DNA of 64,000 bases from Aneurinibacillus uraniidurans (GTDB lineage Bacteria > Bacillota > Bacilli > Aneurinibacillales > Aneurinibacillaceae): contig NZ_CP116902.1 of the NCBI RefSeq assembly GCF_028471905.1, positions 2,206,501 to 2,270,500 on the forward strand, written 5' to 3'. The translations under genes were made by a program, and so were the position numbers. The notes beneath the pieces were generated by a model that saw nothing but the letters and a program-made list of their open reading frames with translations, had not been told where the DNA came from and ran no database searches. Positions 18,152 to 26,540 of the stretch are shown here, in pieces; within the stretch, counting starts at the first letter, position 1; each line of letters begins with the position of its first letter.

Positions 18152-18994
18152 TTAAAAGGCAGGAACCACCGCTACACCGTATTTGTCCTCGATAAATTTC
18201 TTCACCTCAGGCGAAGTCAGCGCAGCATCTAGCTTTTTGATCTCATCCCGGTTTTCATCCCCTTTTCGGACCACGACAATATTAGCATACGGCGAGTTTT
18301 TATCTTCGCGGAACAGGGCCGTTTTTGGATCAATTTTCGCTTCGAGAACGATATTTGTATTGATAATGGCACCATCAAGGTCCGGGAGCGCTCGTACAAG
18401 CGTTGGTGTTTCTGCTTCCTCGAATTTCAGCTTTTTCGGATTCTCAACAATGTCTTTCGGTGTTGCTTCGTATGTAGAAAGACCATCACGCAGCTTGATT
18501 AATCCTTGCTGCTGCAAAAGTGACAGGGCTCTGTATTCATTCGACGGATTGTTCGGAATGCCAATTTTCGCCCCCTCTTTAATTTCAGCCTTCGATTTAA
18601 GTTTGTTTGAGTAGAATCCAATCGGCTCTACGTGAACTTTGACCGCTGGGACGAGATCATACCCTTTTTCTTTTTTCACGGACTCAAGATACGGAACATG
18701 CTGGAAGTAGTTCGCATCGATTTGTTTATCATTTAGCGCCGGATTTAATTGCTCCTCACTATCAAGAATGACAACCTCCAGGTTAATCCCTTCTTCTTTC
18801 AATTTCGGTTTGATCGAATTCAGAATTTCTGCGTGTGGTACGGCTGCTGCTCCTACTTTCAAGGTCACTTCCTTTTTCGTATCGGATTTCTCAGTCGCAT
18901 TGCTGTTCACCGCCGCACTTGAACCGCAACCAGCCGCAAAAAGACTTACTGTCGTAAATAAAGCAGCAATAACCCCAAGATTTCTCTTTTTCAT
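18152..18994 (-). CDS. metQ: MetQ-type substrate-binding lipoprotein
   Basis: An N-terminal signal peptide ends in a lipobox (LFAAGC, Cys at about residue 23), so it is a membrane-anchored lipoprotein. The NlpA/MetQ fold is evident from VTLKVGAAAVPHAEIL, ANYFQHVPYLES and the terminal KFIEDKYGVAVVPAF. The family binds methionine or related sulfur amino acids for the MetNI transporter. It is the last gene of the seven-gene sulfur operon, 27 bases after metI. Given the operon partners, its substrate may be an S-modified cysteine or methionine derivative. Confidence 0.9.
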   Translation of the reverse strand: MKKRNLGVIAALFTTVSLFAAGCGSSAAVNSNATEKSDTKKEVTLKVGAAAVPHAEILNSIKPKLKEEGINLEVVILDSEEQLNPALNDKQIDANYFQHVPYLESVKKEKGYDLVPAVKVHVEPIGFYSNKLKSKAEIKEGAKIGIPNNPSNEYRALSLLQQQGLIKLRDGLSTYEATPKDIVENPKKLKFEEAETPTLVRALPDLDGAIINTNIVLEAKIDPKTALFREDKNSPYANIVVVRKGDENRDEIKKLDAALTSPEVKKFIEDKYGVAVVPAF

Positions 18995-19021
18995 GTATAT
19001 TCACCTATCCCTTTGCATTTT

Positions 19022-19690
19022 TTATTCGAATTTATATCGTTTCTTATTAATCGATCTGGCGATAGAATCCCCCGTCCATTGAATGACTTGCACGAGAATA
19101 ATAATTAAAATGACCGTTGAAAATAATACATCTTCCCGGAATCGTTGGTAACCGAAACGTACAGCCAGGCTACCCAAGCCGCCTGCACCAATGGCGCCTG
19201 CGACCGCAGTAAACTCTATAATGCCGATAATCCCAATCGTCATGCCACGCACAAGTGTCGGCAATGCTTCCGGGATCAGTACGTTAAAAATAATCGTCCG
19301 ATTCGAAGCCCCCATTGATTTGGCCGCTTCAATCTTCCCGCTACTGACTTCCTTTAAAGAGTTTTCAATAATTCGTCCGAGAAAAGGGGCTGCTCCAATC
19401 GAGAGCGATAGAATCGCTGCTGTCGGTCCCAGCGTTGTGCCGATAAGCAAACGAGAAAGTGGCAACAACAGGACAACTAGTATAATGAAAGGAAGGGAAC
19501 GAACGCTATTAATAATCGTACTGATGACTTTATTCAATCGGGGCGCTTCAAAAATCCCCCCCTTATCTGTGGCGACTAACGTAACACCTAATGCAACCCC
19601 GATCAATGTGGCAAATAAAGACGACCAGAATACCATATATAACGTTTCGCAAAGCCCTTCCCAAAGCAGACCTACCAAATCGTCTCTCAT
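19022..19690 (-). CDS. metI: MetI-type ABC transporter permease
   Basis: Five hydrophobic segments and the typical permease loop ([24 protein letters not shown]) that contacts the ATPase. Length 222 is standard for MetI. The ATG overlaps the stop of metN (ATGA), showing translational coupling. It forms the membrane part of the MetNIQ-like importer. Confidence 0.92.
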   Translation of the reverse strand: MRDDLVGLLWEGLCETLYMVFWSSLFATLIGVALGVTLVATDKGGIFEAPRLNKVISTIINSVRSLPFIILVVLLLPLSRLLIGTTLGPTAAILSLSIGAAPFLGRIIENSLKEVSSGKIEAAKSMGASNRTIIFNVLIPEALPTLVRGMTIGIIGIIEFTAVAGAIGAGGLGSLAVRFGYQRFREDVLFSTVILIIILVQVIQWTGDSIARSINKKRYKFE

Positions 19691-20472
19691 ATTCCCGCCC
19701 CCATGCCGTCCATGATCGTACGTGTGTCACGGTAATGCTGAATAATTCGAACGAAGCGTTTTGCCGTCTCGCTTTTCGGGTGCAAGAAAAACGTATCTAC
19801 CAAACCGGTCTCCACGATTCTTCCCCCTTCCATAACGGCCATGTTATGACAAATATGCTGCAATACGTCCAGCTCATGTGTAATCAGGACAATCGTTACA
19901 TTAAGCTGGCGATTAATATCTTGAAGCAGTTCGAGAATCGAATACGTTGTCTGGGGATCAAGCGCTGATGTTGCTTCATCGCACAGCAGCACATGCGGGT
20001 CATTTACGAGTGCCCGCGCGATACCAACTCGCTGCTTTTGCCCACCTGAGAGTTGAGATGGGTATGCCTGCTCTTTATCATGCAGTCCAACAAGCTCTAG
20101 CATCTCTCTAACTCGCTGCTCGATATATGATTTCTCATAGCCTGCTATTTGCAACGGAAACGCAACATTTTCAAAAACGGTCTTAGAATCGAGCAAATTG
20201 AACTGCTGAAACACCATCCCAATCTTCTGCCGTGCCTGCTGAAGCTCTTTCTGCCCCAGGTCCGTAATGACAGTGCCTTCAATCTCGATCCTTCCTGAGT
20301 CAGGTTCTTCAAGTCGGTTAAGGCAGCGAATCAGGGTTGATTTCCCTGCTCCGCTGAACCCGATAATCCCGAAAATATCTCCTGTTTCAATCGTCAAATT
20401 AATATTTTCTAACGCTGTGACTGTACTCGTTGCTGTTCGGTATACTTTATTCACATCTTGAATCACGATCAT
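19687..20472 (-). CDS. metN: MetN-type ABC transporter ATPase lacking the C-terminal regulatory domain
   Basis: A complete ABC ATPase with Walker [10 protein letters not shown], signature LSGGQKQR, and a Walker B read as [11 protein letters not shown]. At 261 residues it is about 80 shorter than typical MetN. It ends shortly after the ABC domain and therefore lacks the NIL domain through which methionine feeds back on transport in canonical MetN. The start overlaps the end of the preceding monooxygenase gene (ATGA). Missing feedback and the surrounding genes suggest a substrate other than free methionine, which is inference. Confidence 0.9.
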   Translation of the reverse strand: MIVIQDVNKVYRTATSTVTALENINLTIETGDIFGIIGFSGAGKSTLIRCLNRLEEPDSGRIEIEGTVITDLGQKELQQARQKIGMVFQQFNLLDSKTVFENVAFPLQIAGYEKSYIEQRVREMLELVGLHDKEQAYPSQLSGGQKQRVGIARALVNDPHVLLCDEATSALDPQTTYSILELLQDINRQLNVTIVLITHELDVLQHICHNMAVMEGGRIVETGLVDTFFLHPKSETAKRFVRIIQHYRDTRTIMDGMGAGI

Positions 20473-21818
20473 GTATTCACCTGATGACGTTCTTGTGTAA
20501 AACGATTGATTGGTTTTGGCAAATTAAAATGTTCTCGAAGCGTGTCTCCTTCATACTCGGTACGAAACAACCCGCGTTCCTGCAGCAACGGCACTACACT
20601 ATTCACGAAATCTTCCAAAACATCTGGTAAAAGAGGTGCCATCAACATAAAGCCGTCCGCCGCTCTTTCGGTGAACCATCTCTCAAGCGTACTGGCTATT
20701 TTTTCAGGTGTTCCGACAAGATCAGGATCAGTAAACGAACCCGTCAGAATCGAATAAACCTCTCTAAGCGTAATCCCTTCCCTGGCAATCGCCTGTTGAT
20801 GCTTCTTATAATCGGATTTCGTCTCCGACAGATTACCAAGTCCAAGGTCAGACGCTTTGGAATCAAGTGTCACGCCAGTAAAATCAACATCTTTGAAATA
20901 ATCAGCCAGAAATGCCAACCCTTTTTCTTCTATTATAAGAGACTCCAAATACGCAAATTTTTGCTCGGCTTCCTCCTGTGTCGCTCCGATCACAGGTGAT
21001 ATGCCCTGTAAAACATACACATCATTCGGCGAACGTCCGACGTCAGCGACTTTTTTCTTGAAAGAACGGTAGTACTCTTTCGCTTCCTCGATGTTGTATT
21101 TAATCGAAAATGCAACTTCTGTTACACCCGCAGCGAAGTTCTGCCCAGATTCTGAGTTACCTGCCTGCACAAATACAGGATAGCCCTGTCTAGAGCGTGC
21201 AATATTAAGCGGACCTTGCACAGAGAAGAACTCTCCTTCGTGGTTAATACGATGCAGCTTCGTTCGATCAAAAAACTCACCACTTTCTTTGTCCCGAATA
21301 AAGGCGTCATCTTCCCACGAATCCCACAACCCTTTGACGACTTCGAGAAACTCTTTTGCTCGCTCATATCGCAAGCTATGGTTGTAATGCTCAGTCCGGC
21401 TAAAGTTTAATGCGGTATTGTTAGACAAGTCCCGTGTCGTAACAATATTCCAGCCTACTCTTCCGTTGCTGATATGATCCGCCGATAAAAACTGACGGGC
21501 CAGATTGTACGGTTCCGAATACGACGTAGAGACTGTTGCGACAAGCCCAATCCTAGAGGTAGCCCCGGCCAGTGCCGTAATCAGTGTAATCGGCTCATAG
21601 CGGTTCAAAATATTTACCTGGGATTCTTCATTAATCGCCAGACTATCAGCAAGAAAAGCGAAGTCAAACTTCCCACGCTCGGCAAGCTGCGCCAATTTTT
21701 TATAATAAGCCAGATCAATGCTTGCATCTGGCTGCGCGTTCGGATGTCTCCATGACGCAACATGCATACCGGTTCCTACCAGGAAAGCAGATAACTTAAT
21801 TTGTCGGTTTTGGGTCAT
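20469..21818 (-). CDS. Flavin-dependent monooxygenase, NtaA/SnaA/DszA family (449 aa)
   Basis: A bacterial luciferase-like TIM-barrel monooxygenase that uses reduced FMN. Family marks: [17 protein letters not shown] at the start, [30 protein letters not shown] and [12 protein letters not shown]. It is about 60% identical by eye to the frameshifted homologue at 22382-23724, so the operon carries two paralogues. The start overlaps the acetyltransferase stop (ATGA) and has GGAGG upstream. Likely substrate: an N-acetylated S-alkylcysteine or a related thioether, by analogy with YtnJ/CmoJ and YxeK of B. subtilis. Confidence 0.85.
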   Translation of the reverse strand: MTQNRQIKLSAFLVGTGMHVASWRHPNAQPDASIDLAYYKKLAQLAERGKFDFAFLADSLAINEESQVNILNRYEPITLITALAGATSRIGLVATVSTSYSEPYNLARQFLSADHISNGRVGWNIVTTRDLSNNTALNFSRTEHYNHSLRYERAKEFLEVVKGLWDSWEDDAFIRDKESGEFFDRTKLHRINHEGEFFSVQGPLNIARSRQGYPVFVQAGNSESGQNFAAGVTEVAFSIKYNIEEAKEYYRSFKKKVADVGRSPNDVYVLQGISPVIGATQEEAEQKFAYLESLIIEEKGLAFLADYFKDVDFTGVTLDSKASDLGLGNLSETKSDYKKHQQAIAREGITLREVYSILTGSFTDPDLVGTPEKIASTLERWFTERAADGFMLMAPLLPDVLEDFVNSVVPLLQERGLFRTEYEGDTLREHFNLPKPINRFTQERHQVNT

Positions 21819-22330
21819 CGTAATGCCTCCTTGTTATATAGTGTCGGGTTCACTACCTTGCGTAAAAAAACAACTTTCCCAAGCACATTGTTGTCGTATT
21901 CATAGAACCGTTCATACCCTTTGCGCTCATACATCGGAATGAGCCACGGGTGTTTCTCGGCAGTCGCTAAGGTAACAGCAGGTGCTTGTAGGGTATCCCG
22001 AACAAATACCTCTTCAGCCCATGTGATTAGCTGATTGCCGATGCCTTTGCCTGCATAAGCCGGATCGACTGCAAACCAGCGTATGTACGGAAGGTCGGTC
22101 ACATCTTTCATTTCATCGAATACGCCCACGGTAATGGTCGCAATGATTATGCCCTCTTCCTCCCATACAAAACAATCATGCTTCTTTATATTGTTTTGCA
22201 CCATTTCCAGATCAGCTTGTGCCGTTGGAAACAAAATGCCCATGTCAAGAGCTGGGCCATACGCTGCAAGTGTAAGAGTAAGCAAGCGTTCCGCATCCTT
22301 TAGTGTAGCCAGGCGAATGTTGCTGTTCAT
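21815..22330 (-). CDS. snaA: GNAT N-acetyltransferase, SnaA/YtmI-like
   Basis: A GNAT fold with the acetyl-CoA loop GKGIGNQL, preceded by PYIRWFAVDPAYAGKG and followed by PWLIPMYERKGYERF. In the B. subtilis ytmI operon the homologous enzyme N-acetylates S-alkylcysteines before flavin-dependent dealkylation. The same neighbours (two flavin monooxygenases, glutaredoxin-like protein, amidohydrolase across the divergent promoter) support this identification. The specific substrate is inferred. Confidence 0.75.
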   Translation of the reverse strand: MNSNIRLATLKDAERLLTLTLAAYGPALDMGILFPTAQADLEMVQNNIKKHDCFVWEEEGIIIATITVGVFDEMKDVTDLPYIRWFAVDPAYAGKGIGNQLITWAEEVFVRDTLQAPAVTLATAEKHPWLIPMYERKGYERFYEYDNNVLGKVVFLRKVVNPTLYNKEALR

Positions 22331-22381
22331 TGTATCACCACTTATCTCATGAGGTATAAGAGCACTCTTCTGATGGGAGAT

Positions 22382-23724
22382 TTAGATTTGTACTGATTTT
22401 GCATGTACGTAGCGATTCACAGGAACTGCTAGCCCGAGATGCTCACGCAATGTATCTCCTTCATACTCTAGGCGGAAAAGACCGCGCTCTTGTAAGATTG
22501 GAATGACATGGTTCACAAAATCCTCCAGTCCATCTGGCAAAAAGGACGTCACGACCATAAATCCATCTGCCGCTCCCTCACTAAACCATCGTTCCAATTC
22601 ATCAGCCACCTGCACGGGGGTGCCAATAAATTTATCTGTCCCTTCAAAGCGGGCATATAGCTGTCCGATTGTAAGATTTTCTTCTTCAATGATCTGTCGC
22701 CATTGCTCTGAGACACTCTTCATCCCGTTCACATCCGGTAACGGGATATCGACAACTGGCGTATCTAAAGAGTATCCGGTTAAATCGGCACCGCTTAGAC
22801 CGAGATAACCTGCGATAAAGTTCAAGGCAGCTTGCGGATCAGCTAGCTGTTGTAACTGCTGGTGCTTTTGGTGCGCAAGCTCCTCAGTCTCCCCGATAAT
22901 TGGAGTAATTCCTTGCAGAATCACAAGCTCTTCAGAAGAACGTCCGAACGAAGCCGCCTTCTGCTTTAAGCTTTTATAAAACTCCTTCGCCGCATCGATG
23001 TTTTTCTTATGCGAAAACACAACCTCAGCGGTACGAGCTCCGAGCTGCTGACCGGGTTCTGAAGAACCGGCTTGCACAATAACGGGATGACCTTGCTTCG
23101 ATCGTGAAATATTTAATGGGCCCTGCACGGAAAAAACTTCCCTTCATATTGCACACGATGCAATTTCGATGGGTCAAAGAAAACGCCACTTGCTTTATCT
23201 CGCACAAACGCATCATCTTCCCACGAATCCCATAATCCGAGAACAACATCAAGGAATTCTTCCGCGCGTTCATACCGGGCTGCATGATCGAGATGTTCTG
23301 TTTTCCCAAAATTCAGCGCAGTCTTTCCTGTCAAGTCTCCGGTCGTTACCACATTCCAGCCTACTCGCCCTTTGCTAATATGATCAAGTGAGGCAAACGT
23401 ACGTGCCAGATTGTACGGTTCGCTGTATGTCGTAGACGCTGTAGCGACCAGCCCGATTTTACTTGTGACACTGGCCAAGTGAGCCTGCAACGTTGTCGGT
23501 TCAAAACGGGTTAAAATATTTGGATGCGAATCTTCATTGATTGCCAGACTGTCCGCGATGAATGCAATGTCGAATTTTCCACGCTCTGCGATTTGCACTA
23601 ATTTTTTATAATAGTCGATGTCAATACTAGCATCTGCCTGCGCATCCGGGTGACGCCATGATCCAATATGCATACCAGTTCCGACAAGATAAGCGGATAA
23701 TTTGATCTCTCTTTTTTTCACCAT
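22382..23724 (-). pseudogene. cmoJ: Frameshifted flavin monooxygenase, YtnJ/CmoJ-like
   Basis: Two overlapping frames (23113-23724 and 22382-23128) together make one NtaA/SnaA/DszA-family protein of about 447 residues, colinear with the intact neighbour at 20469-21818. The first part ends in an aberrant KFFPCRAH after EGKFF, while the second resumes at [13 protein letters not shown]. Inserting one T in the six-T run (A-run on the plus strand at 23131-23136) restores the frame, giving [10 protein letters not shown] as in the paralogue. It is either a sequencing or assembly indel, a recent inactivation, or slippage. All other family marks are intact on both sides, so decay, if real, is recent. 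Start ATG 23724. Confidence 0.85.
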
Positions 23725-23727
23725 TTT

Positions 23728-24006
23728 CTACCTCCCTTTTGCCAGTAATGCTTCGATATGGGTATAATCCTGACGCGAAATCGGCTCGAAGTCAGTAAGC
23801 GCCTCGAATGCATGGTCGACCCCAATCTCAATGACCGGAACGTGACGAATTCCATATTTCAGCTCCAGAATGTCTCGCAAATAATCATTTCCTTCTACGT
23901 CTACAGAAGAATATACGTACCCTTCCTTCTCGAAATATTCTTTCAACTCGTCGCAATAATGGCAGCCTTTCCGCCCCCATAATACGATTTTTTTGTTGTG
24001 TGCCAT
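23728..24006 (-). CDS. Glutaredoxin-like protein, YtnI-like (92 aa)
   Basis: A short thioredoxin-fold protein with the redox motif GCHYC near residue 12 and the cis-proline element RHVPVIEIG. It is the first gene of the sulfur operon, four bases before the monooxygenase gene. The ATG at 24006 is preceded by GGAGGGG. In B. subtilis ytnI has the same position among ytm/ytn genes. A reducing role for disulfide or flavin intermediates is plausible. An attenuator-like hairpin stands in its leader. Confidence 0.82.
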   Translation of the reverse strand: MAHNKKIVLWGRKGCHYCDELKEYFEKEGYVYSSVDVEGNDYLRDILELKYGIRHVPVIEIGVDHAFEALTDFEPISRQDYTHIEALLAKGR

Positions 24007-24034
24007 CCTCTTTCCCCTCCTGTTATTTTTGAAC

Positions 24035-24064
24035 AAAAAAAGCCCCTGCTATATAAACAGGAGC
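24035..24064 (-). promoter_or_regulatory. Leader terminator (attenuator candidate) of the sulfur operon
   Basis: Between the promoter at 24135-24163 and the first gene, the minus strand has GCTCCTG / CAGGGGC forming a stem, then seven T. The upstream leader segment ACAGCT can pair with AGCT..TGT of the terminator arm, so an antiterminator is conceivable. It does not match the SAM-I, T-box or cobalamin consensus. Confidence 0.65.
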
Positions 24065-24134
24065 TTTTGGTGGTCCAATCAGCTGTACGATATTTTTTTG
24101 TGTACATCAATTGTTTCAGCAATTTATGATACCG

Positions 24135-24163
24135 ATTATAGTTGCATTAATCATACAAGTCAA
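24135..24163 (-). promoter_or_regulatory. Sigma-A promoter of the sulfur operon
   Basis: TTGACT, a 17-base spacer and TATAAT on the minus strand. Transcription would start near 24128, giving about 120 bases of leader before the first gene. A short inverted repeat AATTG-N6-CAATT lies just downstream. Confidence 0.8.
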
Positions 24164-24252
24164 CTAGGTTTTATATGATTTTTTTCTTTTTTTTCCGCAA
24201 CCTTTCTGTTAGAATGATCCCAAAATTATGAAGTACCTAAGGAGGAATTACT

Positions 24253-25269
24253 GTGGGAATAAAATTAAGCATTTTAGATCAAAGCATTCTGAATGAATGG
24301 GAAACATCAACAGAAGCGTTAGGGCATACGATTACACTCGCTCAAAAGGCAGAAGAACTGGGTTATCATCGTTTCTGGGTTTCCGAACATCACGACTCTG
24401 ATAAAGTAGCCGGTTCCTCTCCTGAAGTTCTTGTTTCATATTTGTTAGCCAAAACAGAACGAATCCGGATCGGCTCTGGCGGCGTTATGCTCCAGCATTA
24501 CAGCCCGTATAAAGTGGCGGAGAATTTCAACGTTCTCGCTTCACTTGCTCCGGGTCGGGTCGATCTTGGTGTTGGTGGTGCACCAGGTGGACTTCCTCTC
24601 TCGACACAAGCTTTGCAACAGGACTACACATCCCAGCCAAAATCCCTTGCTGATAAAATAGTTGAGCTGGAGCAGTTTATCGCTAATACTTTGCCAGAAG
24701 ACCATCCTTTCCATGGTTTACAGGCCAGTCCGCTTCCTGTACAGCCCGCCGATATTTACTATCTCGGACGAAGCGCTTCGAGTGCAGAAGCAGCAGCCAA
24801 GCTAGGTTTACCATACGTATACGCACAATTTTTCAGCAAAGATGACTCGAATCCACTCGAAGCATTCGAAACGTATCACAAGCATTTCACTGCCAAAAAA
24901 GCAGCCCAGCCACAGGCCATTCTCGCTCTTTCTGTTATTGTGGCCGATACGGATGAAGAAGCCGAACAACTGGCAGCTGAATCAAAAACAATCAAAATTT
25001 ACTTGGCTAATGGAAAAGTTTTAAACGTTACAAGTGCTGAAAAAGCAGAAGAGTACGGGAAGCGTTCCGGGGAGAGCTACCGAATTGAATTGTCAGAAGC
25101 TCCGATTCTTCATGGCTCAAAAGAAACCATTTATCAGAAATTATCTGAACTGCAAAAAGCATATAATCTTGAGGAATTCATCATCGTCACACCGGTCAGA
25201 AATTTTGCAAAACGAATGCATTCATTCGAACTCTTAAAAGAAGCATTCTCAGGCGTGTCTATTACTTGA
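24253..25269 (+). CDS. cmoO: Luciferase-like flavin monooxygenase, YtmO/CmoO-like (338 aa)
   Basis: A single-component luciferase-like TIM barrel: SEHHD near residue 44, GSGGVMLQHYSPYKVAE (typical of this subgroup), GRVDLGVGGAPGG and YLGRSASSAEAAA. It starts with GTG behind AAGGAGG. It is transcribed away from the sulfur operon and forms a pair with the M20 hydrolase 27 bases downstream. The B. subtilis homologue YtmO belongs to the same salvage operon; here the gene set is split into two divergent units. Confidence 0.82.
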   Translation: MGIKLSILDQSILNEWETSTEALGHTITLAQKAEELGYHRFWVSEHHDSDKVAGSSPEVLVSYLLAKTERIRIGSGGVMLQHYSPYKVAENFNVLASLAPGRVDLGVGGAPGGLPLSTQALQQDYTSQPKSLADKIVELEQFIANTLPEDHPFHGLQASPLPVQPADIYYLGRSASSAEAAAKLGLPYVYAQFFSKDDSNPLEAFETYHKHFTAKKAAQPQAILALSVIVADTDEEAEQLAAESKTIKIYLANGKVLNVTSAEKAEEYGKRSGESYRIELSEAPILHGSKETIYQKLSELQKAYNLEEFIIVTPVRNFAKRMHSFELLKEAFSGVSIT

Positions 25270-25296
25270 TTGATAATCTAAAAGGAAGGTGACAAC

Positions 25297-26448
25297 ATGA
25301 CTACTCTCGAACAAAAATTAATCGCAATTCGTCGGCATTTACACCAAAATCCCGAGTTATCGAATCAGGAATTCGAAACAACAGCAGCCATTCGCACCTG
25401 GTTAGAAGAAGCCGACATTACGATTCTGGATACTCCGCTACAAACAGGCTTACTCGCAGAAATACAAGGCGAAACAGATGGGCCTATCATTGCACTCCGG
25501 GCAGATATTGATGCGCTGCCGATCCAGGAGGAAAGCGGACTTCCTTTCGCTTCAACTATCCCGGGTAAAATGCACGCATGCGGTCATGATTTCCATACCG
25601 CCTCGATCCTTGGTGCCGCTTATTTACTCAAACAAAAACAAGCGGAGTTACGCGGTACAGTGCGGTTTATTTTTCAGCCCGCAGAAGAGAACGGAGGAGG
25701 TGCTCTGCAGGTTATTGAAACGGGGGGATTAGACGGAATACAAGCTATTTTCGGTATGCATAATAAGCCGGACCTTCCTGTTGGGACAATTGGCATTACA
25801 TCAGGGGCCTTAATGGCAAGTGTTGATGGATTTAGAATTGATATCGAGGGAGTCGGCACACACGCTGCTGTTCCCGATAACGGAATTGATCCGATCGTAA
25901 CAGCTGCTCACCTGATTACGGCTCTGCAGACGATTGTAAGTCGGAATATTAGCTCACTGCATAATGCCGTTATAAGTGTGGCAAGCATTCATGGTGGGAG
26001 TACATGGAATGTCATTCCACCTAGCGTAACACTAGAAGGTACGGTTCGTACGTTCCAGGAAGAAGTTCGCCAGCAAATTCCTGGGCATATCAAGCGTGTA
26101 ATTGAGGGGGTCGCCGCTACATATGGAGCTAACGTAAGTCTGCACTGGCATGCCGGCCCACCACCTGTCCAAAATGACGAAGCATTAACGAATCTGGCCA
26201 TTCAGGCAGCTCAAAAAACAGGGCTAGATGTCGTAAAACCTACTCCATCTCCAGCCGGAGAAGATTTCGCATTTTATCAGGAGAAAATCCCGGGTGTCTT
26301 TGTGTTTATGGGAACGTCTGGGACGCAAGAATGGCATCATCCTGCCTTTACAGTCGACGAACGCGCCTTACTGAGCAGTGCACAGTTTTTTGCTGTGTTA
26401 GCAGAGAAAGCGTTAGCCAAGCTGACGAGCAGCCTGGGGCTTCTGTAG
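25297..26448 (+). CDS. sndA: M20 amidohydrolase, N-acyl-amino-acid deacylase (SndA/YtnL-like)
   Basis: An M20D peptidase with all metal ligands visible: RADIDALP, GKMHACGHDFHTA, PAEENGGGA (Glu pair) and EWHHPAFTVDE. Length 383 is standard for hippurate hydrolase/N-acetyl-amino-acid deacetylases. In the salvage pathway the deacetylase releases free cysteine after dealkylation of its N-acetylated form. Coupled to the upstream monooxygenase gene and closed by the hairpin at 26470-26510. Confidence 0.88.
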   Translation: MTTLEQKLIAIRRHLHQNPELSNQEFETTAAIRTWLEEADITILDTPLQTGLLAEIQGETDGPIIALRADIDALPIQEESGLPFASTIPGKMHACGHDFHTASILGAAYLLKQKQAELRGTVRFIFQPAEENGGGALQVIETGGLDGIQAIFGMHNKPDLPVGTIGITSGALMASVDGFRIDIEGVGTHAAVPDNGIDPIVTAAHLITALQTIVSRNISSLHNAVISVASIHGGSTWNVIPPSVTLEGTVRTFQEEVRQQIPGHIKRVIEGVAATYGANVSLHWHAGPPPVQNDEALTNLAIQAAQKTGLDVVKPTPSPAGEDFAFYQEKIPGVFVFMGTSGTQEWHHPAFTVDERALLSSAQFFAVLAEKALAKLTSSLGLL

Positions 26449-26469
26449 TAGCATAAAAATAAAGGAAGC

Positions 26470-26510
26470 AGGCGGTCTCAGCTGCCATGTACTGGCTTTT
26501 GAGACCGCCT
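26470..26510. terminator. Convergent terminator, member of the GCCATGT-loop hairpin family
   Basis: AGGCGGTCTC / GAGACCGCCT stem. The loop contains GCCATGTACTGGCTTTT, differing at one base from the loop of the hairpin at 15812-15857 although the outer stems are unrelated. Confidence 0.7.
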
Positions 26511-26540
26511 CTTCCGCTACTCACTTCTCTGAAATCTTAT

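Noticed and set aside
24035-24107. Possible leader peptide with two Cys codons overlapping the attenuator hairpin
   Set aside because: No ribosome binding site before its ATG, and only two dispersed Cys codons; not enough for a translational attenuator claim.
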